NCBI GenBank assembly: GCA_963691655.1
Contig: OY829326.1
Location: 71,603,235 to 71,667,234 of the forward strand
Reading direction: 5' to 3'
From: Toxonevra muliebris
Lineage: Eukaryota > Arthropoda > Insecta > Diptera > Pallopteridae
Length of the DNA stretch: 64,000 nt
The position numbers and the translations under genes are program-made. Positions 57,172 to 64,000 of the stretch are shown one piece after another; position 1 is the stretch's first letter; each line of letters starts with the position of its first letter. The notes under the pieces are model-generated. The model was not told the origin of the DNA, did not search any database, and saw only the letters and a program-made list of their open reading frames with translations.

Positions 57172-58468
57172 ACACTGGGGCCGCTCCATATAAATGAGTG
57201 CTCAGAATTCTAAAATTAGTTTTTTTCAACCAAACTCAGTTGAGCTATATTTTTTAAGTAAATTTTAGATGATTTAAACCATTGATGACCACGTTTTAGC
57301 CCATTTTTGGCCAAAGTAACATAAATATATCACAATTTTACACCAAACTCATTTAAATATAATTTTTAAAGTAAATTTTAAACGATTTAACCCATTGGTG
57401 ACTATTATTTAACCCATTGGTGACCAAGGTAACATCAGTTTAACAAAATTTTTATTTTGGAACTTTATGTACAATTTAAAGGAAGCTTCCATAGTCAAAC
57501 CTTTGTGCTAGATGTAGGTATGTAACATTGGTCACTAATTGGTCAACGATTTTTTTTTTTTCAAAATAAAAAAGTTTAATTAAATAATACAATTTCGTTT
57601 AGTTATATTATAAAATCAAATAAAACTACCTAATTGCATTAATACAAACTAATAATTAAATATAAAATAATAGATAATTAAAAAAACAAATCAGGAAAAA
57701 TTCAAATATATAAGATGTAAAAGATAAAAAAATTATAATAATTACACTATTTCAGCTCCTAATTGATAATCAGCTTCTGGTTCTATATCAGATGTACTTA
57801 AGCCTAGCACTTCTTCCAACATATCTAAAAAAATTGGTCTCGTATAGTGATGAAGCGGCAAGGTGCACATGCAGCTTATTAGAGGGTCAGAGGAAACTCA
57901 AAATCGATTGAAAATGTCTTCTAAATCTTTGCGGTTAACTTAAAAAGCTTACTTTTTTATAAAAACTGGATAAACATATGTACTTTTAATTTATTTTTAA
58001 ACAAATTCAAAAATGTTCATTTAAAAAAAAAAGGTAATTAAAATCTGAAGATAAAAGCCCAATCATTTTGCCCGTTCGAAAAAAAATTGATGTTAAAAAT
58101 TTACTTTAAAAAAAATTGAGATAAGTTCGAGTTTTTGCAAATAAAACCTAGATTTTTAGCACACACAAAAACAAAAAAAAAAATTATTTGTATACGCCGC
58201 TCTAACGGGAACAAGAAAAATTTTTGAGATAGCTTTAACGAAAACTTTGTAATAACAACACAAAGTTCATATAACATTGATTAGGTTGATCCTATTAAAA
58301 AAAACTGGGAAACATTTTTCAAGTTTGACACTTCATTTCTCCTATACTATAAAAGGTAGAAAGCACCACCAATTATTTATGAATATAATGGCGTTTAAAT
58401 TTTTTTTCTAAACCCATTTTTTTTAAATCAACTTTTGAGCACCCACTTATATGGAGCGGCCCCAGTGT
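57172..58468. mobile_element. non-autonomous inverted-repeat element (hAT-like?)
   Basis: The ends ACACTGGGGCCGCTCCATAT and its inverse (58449-58468) continue for about 35 bp with few mismatches. The flanks TCCGACAC (57164-57171) and TCGACAC (58469-58475) look like an 8-bp duplication with one base lost. The inside is AT-rich and non-coding, with three TTTAACCCATTGGTGAC-like words (57280-57425). Confidence 0.7.
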
Positions 58469-58479
58469 TCGACACCCAA

Positions 58480-58925
58480 ATTCAAATGAAACTCACACCA
58501 AAACTCAGACCAGAGAAAACAGAAATTCAGACCAAAATTCAAACCAAAATTTGGACTGAAATTCGGAGAAAAAAAATCAGACCAAAACTTACAAGAAAAT
58601 TTAAGCTAAAACTCAGAACACTATTAAAACCACAATTCCTTTTAAAATTCAAGCCAAATTCAGACCAAAATGCAAACCAAATTCAGACCAAAACTTAGGT
58701 TAAAAACTTAGTCCAAAGTTATGCTTGGTTTTCATTATGTCATATTCCCTGTCAAAAAGAGTTAAAAAATAGAAATTCCTATATGAAATTTGCAAACATG
58801 TTGGCATTGATTGAATTTGGCGAAGTTAAAGGAGAGAAATCCAATCAAAGTTTAGACCGAAACTTAGCCCAAAAATCAGACAAAAAGTAAATCAAAACTG
58901 AAACCAAGAACCAGCCTAAGGCTAG
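58480..58925. repeat. degenerate minisatellite, CAGACCAAAATTC-like units
   Basis: Units of about 10-14 bp built on CAGACCAAAATTCAAACC recur at 58480-58705 and again at 58835-58920. Their complement matches the repeat at 25741-26240. An 87-codon frame across it is a repeat artefact. Confidence 0.75.
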
Positions 58926-60572
58926 GGTAGAGTATCCACAAACTGATAAAACCCTGAATTTAAGATTAAGTGTATCTAATAAGCGATTGCATTGTAAGAG
59001 AATTTTAAAAGGTTATAAGCCTTCACTTTGGGAAAGGTTGCACTCCTCATACTCTCCTTCTGAATTGGGCAGGTACTTAATACGAATACTTAACTTAATT
59101 GGTTAAACAGCAGTAGCTCCGTCAAAATAGAAAAAAAATAATGTTTGAATCTCAAGGAGCTGTGACTTCCGCGAAGGGTAAAAAGTGTTAAAATAGCACT
59201 GTAAAATTAAATACTTATTCAGAATATATGTTTTATAATCGTAGTAAACTTTATATATACTTTGTATTGTATAAAATATTTTATTATTTAGTGAATTTTC
59301 AAATATTGTATCAGCAACATCGGTTTGCTTTCTAAATAAAAATTCATTCATTGTTCATCGAAATCGTTTATTTTATCTAAAAGAGTCGCAATGATCAATT
59401 CTTTTGAAGAGAACAAAAAAAAACGGACATTTTTGAGATCCTTTTTGCTTCCGCCATCTTGGATTCAAAATAGTAAAATACATTTTTTTGTTCTTCAATA
59501 AGATACTTATAACATCTATAAGTAACTTTGTAAAATTATCATATTAGATACTAGATATCCCAAAAAGTCCATTTTCCCAATTTTAAACTGGAATTACCCC
59601 TTAAGTCAAGTGAAATCTAATATTTTTTAATTATCTTAATGCAATTTTAAAGTCAGTATATATAGAAATGTTAAACAGTAATTACTTTCGGAAAAAATTT
59701 ATAAACGCATTTTTGACGAATTTTCAACGTTGCTGGTCGATTAATCGACTAGCTGGCCAAAATGGGTTAATGGTCCATTCAAGAATCATCGCTTTGGTAT
59801 TCTATTGCCGTTTTGCTTTTGCTCAAAAAGCAGTTATGGCAAAATGTTGCCCAACTCTAGTTCGAAGTTTGCAGTTTGTCCTACAAACTGTATTCAGAAA
59901 TTTTTCCAGTTGTCTTTTATTTCAGATTGCCAACGCAACTTATATATATCTGGACCCTTCCGCCGAAATAGAAGAGAGTAACTCTTTTCTTTACTCTACA
60001 GTAGTGGTTATGAATTTGGTTTAATTCATATTTACAGTCGAAGTTGTTCCAGACAAGGGCATAAATCTGACGATGAATGCTTTTATTTTCTCGAAAGCTT
60101 CTATCCTTACCGAAATTCTTCAGAATAAATATTTTTATGTTGCTGTTCTTTACCTAATTACCATATTGAAGTAACTTTTGGCACGCGTAAACTTGTACTA
60201 AAAGTGTGCAAATTACGCTAAAGTGTCATAATAAATAAATTTATACTTTAAAAAACAACAAAAAAAGCTTTACCCATCAATGGCTACACGCTTCGCGAAC
60301 GCATGCAGCACGCACTAAACACACTTCAATATTCTATTTTTCGCACAACTTAAATAAACATATGTTGCTATACATAATATAAAAATAATAAAGGGATTCA
60401 TTTCATTGCGAAATATTGACATCTGATTTTGAATTCATCTCACAAAGTATTTCCGCAGTGAAATGAATCTCATTAATATGATCCTTGTTCAAATTCAATG
60501 AGAGAGGCGTTATTCCACCCGCATTAATATACAAAAATTGCTAATATAGTCCAGTCATTATAAAGATTTATA
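58926..60572. other. no recognisable feature
   Basis: AT-rich. A 118-codon frame (59668-60024) has no domain I recognise and no supporting splice or promoter context. Confidence 0.35.
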
Positions 60573-61503
60573 TCATAAAAATTCTGAACTGAGATTTTTC
60601 TTCAGTAATTGTTAGTGGGGGTATGATAGATTCAAAAACCACAAAAATCAGTTCTGGGGTTGCAGAGCGACCCCCCAAAAAACCCCCTCTTTGGTGAAAA
60701 AAGCCTTTTTGTACTAATACCTGGTTAACCGTTGGAGATGTCAAAAAATTACCTAGCACACAAGAAAAGCTTAAGTAATTTTCTAAAAAAAATATGTCAT
60801 ATTTTTCATGTCATAATTTTCGAGATATTCAATATTTAAAAAATTGCAAATTTAGTATTTTGGATGTACTGTGGATGCGCGCACATTTTTGTTTATTTGA
60901 ATTTTTGAGTGCGGAGCCTATTAGAAAAATTGATTTACTCGAAAACCAAACAAGCTAGGAAGAAAAATTTGAAGATGTCTTGAATTAAAAGATAATACAT
61001 TTATAACATATAGTGAAACCAGTTATTTTTAGGCCTGCAAATAGTAAAAGTTTCCGTTGTCAATGAAAATGGCAGAGGATGTTGAAGTTTATATCTATAT
61101 CCTCTTCAAACCCCATTTTGATTTTTCTTCCTAGCTATTTTTGCTATAGGCTCTGCACTCAAAAATTCAAATAAACAAAGATGCGCGCGCATCCACAGTA
61201 CATCCAAAGTACTAAATTTGCTATTTCTTAAATATTGAATATCTCGAAAACTATGACATATATGAAAAAATTAAATACGACCTTTTTTTAAGAAAATCAC
61301 TTAAGCTTTTTATGTGTGCTAGATAATTTTTTGATATCTCCAACGGTTAACATGTTATTAGTACAAAAAGGCTTTTTTCACCAAAGAGGGGGGTTTTTGG
61401 GTGGGTCGCTCTGCAACCCCAGAACTGATTTTTGTGGTTTTTGAATCTATCATACCCCCACTAACAATTACTGAAACAAAATCGCAGTTAAGAATTTTTA
61501 TGA
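60573..61503. repeat. 931-bp foldback with ~390-bp arms
   Basis: The left arm (60573-60970) pairs with the right arm (61120-61503) nearly throughout: TCATAAAAATTCT ends, a CCCCCACTAACAATTACTG block, GGGGTTGCAGAGCG, AACCGTTGGAGAT and GTGGATGCGCGC. The left arm carries about 27 extra bases near its inner end. The spacer is about 150 bp. No clear target duplication was found, so whether this is a foldback transposon or a local inverted duplication is open. Confidence 0.85.
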
Positions 61504-63055
61504 ACTTTTGGTACCGACTGGGCTAATATATTATTTAAAAATTAAAGGTTAATCAGTTTGTATAACACCGAACAATTTTTTACACATATTTAAAAAAAAA
61601 AGGATATTTCTTAATCCTCCAAAGACTTTCACTTTCAACTTTGAGATATTTTACTACCTCTTTGTTTATTTCATTCTTGAAGTTGGCTGTTCAAGTGACA
61701 AAGTTCAATTACGCTTACCATTTACCAAAGAAATCGCACTGCGTTAGAAAATTTTATAACAATGAGAGTTTGTCCAAAGAAAACTATTGAAGCTTATAAA
61801 ATTTTAAGAAATAATTCTCTAGAGTATTACCTTTGTCCAGAAAGAAGAAACAAATAAGCACAGGGTTTTACTTTTATGTATAACCTCATGCTATCCTGTC
61901 CTTCCCATTACTCCACCGATAATCTGATGTGGGTGGAAGAGGGTCGACCGTTGGTAAAAATGAATTTTTGAAAAATCTTTGGTGATAATACAATAATAAT
62001 TTGAAAAGCGCCACCATTGCCGCTGATGATTATTATGATGATGATTACGATGATTTTCTAAAATGTTTTATGCGTGCACGCGATGAAAATATTTCATTAA
62101 TTTTAATTGGAAATTATGGAAAAGATAATTACATAGTAGCATTTTTAATATAGATGATGAGCAAGAATATTTCGGCGGCTTTCTACGTATATTCAAATGA
62201 CAAAAATTTAATATTTTATGTCATGTGCGGGGGGTAAAGTTTAATTTGAAACAAATGTCATAAAAAATATTTGGCATATAATTTGAACGTGTGACTTATG
62301 CATTTCTTATTCTGTAGGATTAATGATTCGTTTCTTTTATGCATTTTAAATAAGTTGAAGAAATTAAAAATAAATATGTAGATAAAATTTCAACAATTTT
62401 ATGACTTTTGTTTATAATTACATGAAAAAAAAAATGAAGAAGAACTGAAGGAAAAATATAAAGAAAGATTTTGTTTTTTCTTTAGCATTTTTCTTAATTG
62501 CTGGACATTTTTTATGAGCGGCGGGACTTAGCAATATAAAAATGAATATAAAAATAAAAATGCGCGGGTGTAGTAAAACAAAGCAACACTGGGCAATGAA
62601 AATTAAAAAATACATAAGGGCAGTTTCTAATTAGCTACAGTTGAAAAAAAATCTTAAAGGATTAAATATTACAGAAAGAATAAAAAGAGAAAAAATAAAT
62701 GGAGAACAAATAAAATTGCTACTTAACTTCAAGCCACTTCAGGCAACTCTGATAAGTATATATGAGTTCAAATTGAAATTATCTTGTCTAATTTTTCTAG
62801 GATTTTAACTCCTATCTTTTTGAGTGGCTCAAGGAAGTCTTTGTATTGTAAGCTTTTTTCAATGTTAACTCAAATTAGACTTAAGAGAAATATATTACAT
62901 TAAATATTGAAACAGTTATTAAAAGAGACTACACCGAAAAATATGTATATGTCCCATATTTTGTTTTTTTCGAAAATTCGTGACTCGTTGACCAAGAAGT
63001 CCAGACCGAATTTCTAGAGGAACTCACTTTGGGTTATACATGTGGGTAGGAAAAT
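61504..63055. other. no recognisable feature
   Basis: AT-rich. GAT triplets near 62022-62050. No gene seen. Confidence 0.35.
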
Positions 63056-63175
63056 GGTATCGGAGGGAAAGTATCGATACTATACTCATTTGAAGTATCG
63101 ACCGAAATGTATCGGGTACTCAAAAAATTCGGCATAAATGTTCTCGATACCTAAAGTATCGGGTTTTGATACCTA
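63056..63175. promoter_or_regulatory. cluster of TATCG/CGATA motifs
   Basis: At least six TATCG or CGATA words occur in about 120 bp, including the full palindrome TATCGATA (63072-63079). In Drosophila these words are the binding sites of DREF (TATCGATA) and BEAF-32 (clustered CGATA). A regulatory role here is inference; a short repeat is the alternative. Confidence 0.3.
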
Positions 63176-63199
63176 ATGTAAAAAAAATCATAAAATGCC

Positions 63200-64000
63200 C
63201 TTATTTTATTTATTTATTTATTTTCAAAGCATTCCTAATGCCACAAGATTTACATCTTATATATTACAGGCATTAGTTACATATATGAATTTTTAAGATT
63301 AGATTTAAGTAAAAATAAAACAATTTAACAAGTAAAAAGGGCAGTAAGAATTATGCAATACATACAATATCAACAAAATTAATTAAATTACAAAAAATAT
63401 CTTTAATTTTACATTTATTTAACAATTAGCAAAAGGTCAATATATGGGGTGACAAAGAAAATCAAAAATTAAATAAAGAATAATAGCAATAGTTTAGTAT
63501 TCAAAAGTTTAAGAGTTTACTCATTCAAAAATTTTAACAAACTTACTCTGAATTGCAATGCGTTGCCAATAAGCTGCAAGTGGTTTGTTAACGAGTTCCA
63601 TAGACGGATGGCATACATAAAAAATTGACGCTCAGAAGTCAGACATGAATAAGATGGTATTAAAATTTGTTTCCCACGTAATGATTTCATGAAAGTCAGT
63701 CGCTTGTATAGATAACATGGTTCCTTGGTATATATGATCTTGTGCAACAGGAGAATTGTTCGAAATTTTAAGAGATTGTCAAAAGTGGTGTTAAAAATTT
63801 GTATGGCATATTTCGAAACATGGCTTCTACGACTCAGTCCAAATACATATCTCGTTATATTATTATATACCACTTTAAGCTTGGTTTTACTAACGGTGTC
63901 ACAATTTGCAAATATCTCGCAGCCATATAATAGGACAGGAACAAGATACGTTTTTGCGAGCAGAAGCCTGATTTTTAATGGTGTAAAGTACTGTACGGAC
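63200..64000 (-). mobile_element. 3' end of a non-LTR retrotransposon
   Basis: A minus-strand element runs off the right edge. Its 3' end, at the left, is an (AAAT)n tail (63202-63223) preceded by a stem CTAATGCC/GGCATTAG (63235-63276) and an AT-rich 3' UTR after the coding end at 63517. Confidence 0.8.
63517..63999 (-). CDS. LINE ORF2 C-terminus, partial at window edge
   Basis: The frame is open for 160 codons from the window edge to the stop at 63517. It reads YLVPVLLYGCEIF, YVFGLSRRSHVS, RTILLLHKIIYTKEPCYL, then SERQFFMYAIRLWNSL. This is the post-RT C-terminal region common in insect non-LTR elements, where the host-like LLYG motif follows the RT thumb. The catalytic RT part would lie beyond 64000. 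No lesion is seen in the visible part. The exact clade cannot be set from this fragment. Confidence 0.75.
   Translation of the reverse strand, partial: SVQYFTPLKIRLLLAKTYLVPVLLYGCEIFANCDTVSKTKLKVVYNNITRYVFGLSRRSHVSKYAIQIFNTTFDNLLKFRTILLLHKIIYTKEPCYLYKRLTFMKSLRGKQILIPSYSCLTSERQFFMYAIRLWNSLTNHLQLIGNALQFRVSLLKFLNE

Overview
The window looks like a piece of a fly (dipteran) genome, most likely a true fruit fly or a close relative. It is AT-rich, has no bacterial operon structure, carries CA/GT and GTT-type microsatellites, and is packed with insect transposable elements: mariner, maT, piggyBac, hAT-like MITEs, Jockey-type and RNase H-bearing LINEs, and tRNA-derived SINEs. The tephritid assignment is an inference from overall flavour; the dipteran assignment is firmer. 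No complete host gene is visible. The non-repetitive stretches resemble a very long intron or intergenic DNA. Two short plus-strand segments (24849-24893 and 27378-27436) have splice signals and matching codon phase and may be exons of an unrecognised host gene.

Layout. 0.36-2.8 kb: a mariner next to a broken piggyBac transposase. 3.1-4.4 kb: a 132-bp TTAA-flanked MITE and the first copy of a G-run-bearing hAT-like MITE with 8-bp target duplications. 5.1-7.1 kb: an inverted duplicated segment, a full tRNA-derived SINE, and a 75-bp SINE-tail insertion with a 13-bp target duplication. 7.3-8.4 kb: dyad repeats and a 321-bp hAT-like MITE. 11.1-12.4 kb: a maT (DD37D) transposon whose transposase reading frame is intact, the only full-length undamaged element gene here. 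13.4-16.4 kb: a TTAA-flanked foldback structure with a hAT-like MITE inserted in one arm. 17-19 kb: a piggyBac C-terminal fragment and another hAT-like copy. 21.6-23.2 kb: a decayed minus-strand coding island.

25.7-26.7 kb: a degenerate minisatellite and a long (CTTTT)n tract. 33.1-35.5 kb: a 5'-truncated Jockey-type LINE with 13-bp target duplications. 35.8-36.4 kb: a Tc1-like remnant and a near-perfect 290-bp hairpin. 36.9-50.4 kb: scattered blocks of an old ~130-bp repeat, interrupted by a second SINE, a second mariner and an RNase H-bearing LINE. 52.2-55.0 kb: a Tigger/pogo-like MITE, a third mariner relic, a second SINE family and a LINE C-terminal relic. 57.2-61.5 kb: an inverted-repeat element, a minisatellite and a 931-bp foldback. 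63.2-64.0 kb: the 3' end of a third LINE running off the window.

The most informative relationships are between elements. The SINE at 6.2 and 40.2 kb shares its 3' end, including a small hairpin and the TTAGG-like tail, with the LINE at 44.4-46.3 kb, as expected if that LINE family mobilises it. A second, differently tailed SINE at 54.1 kb shares the SINE central core. Several insertions have an unoccupied related copy of their target inside the window, which fixes their boundaries. All calls were made by eye; no alignment, database search or expression data were available.
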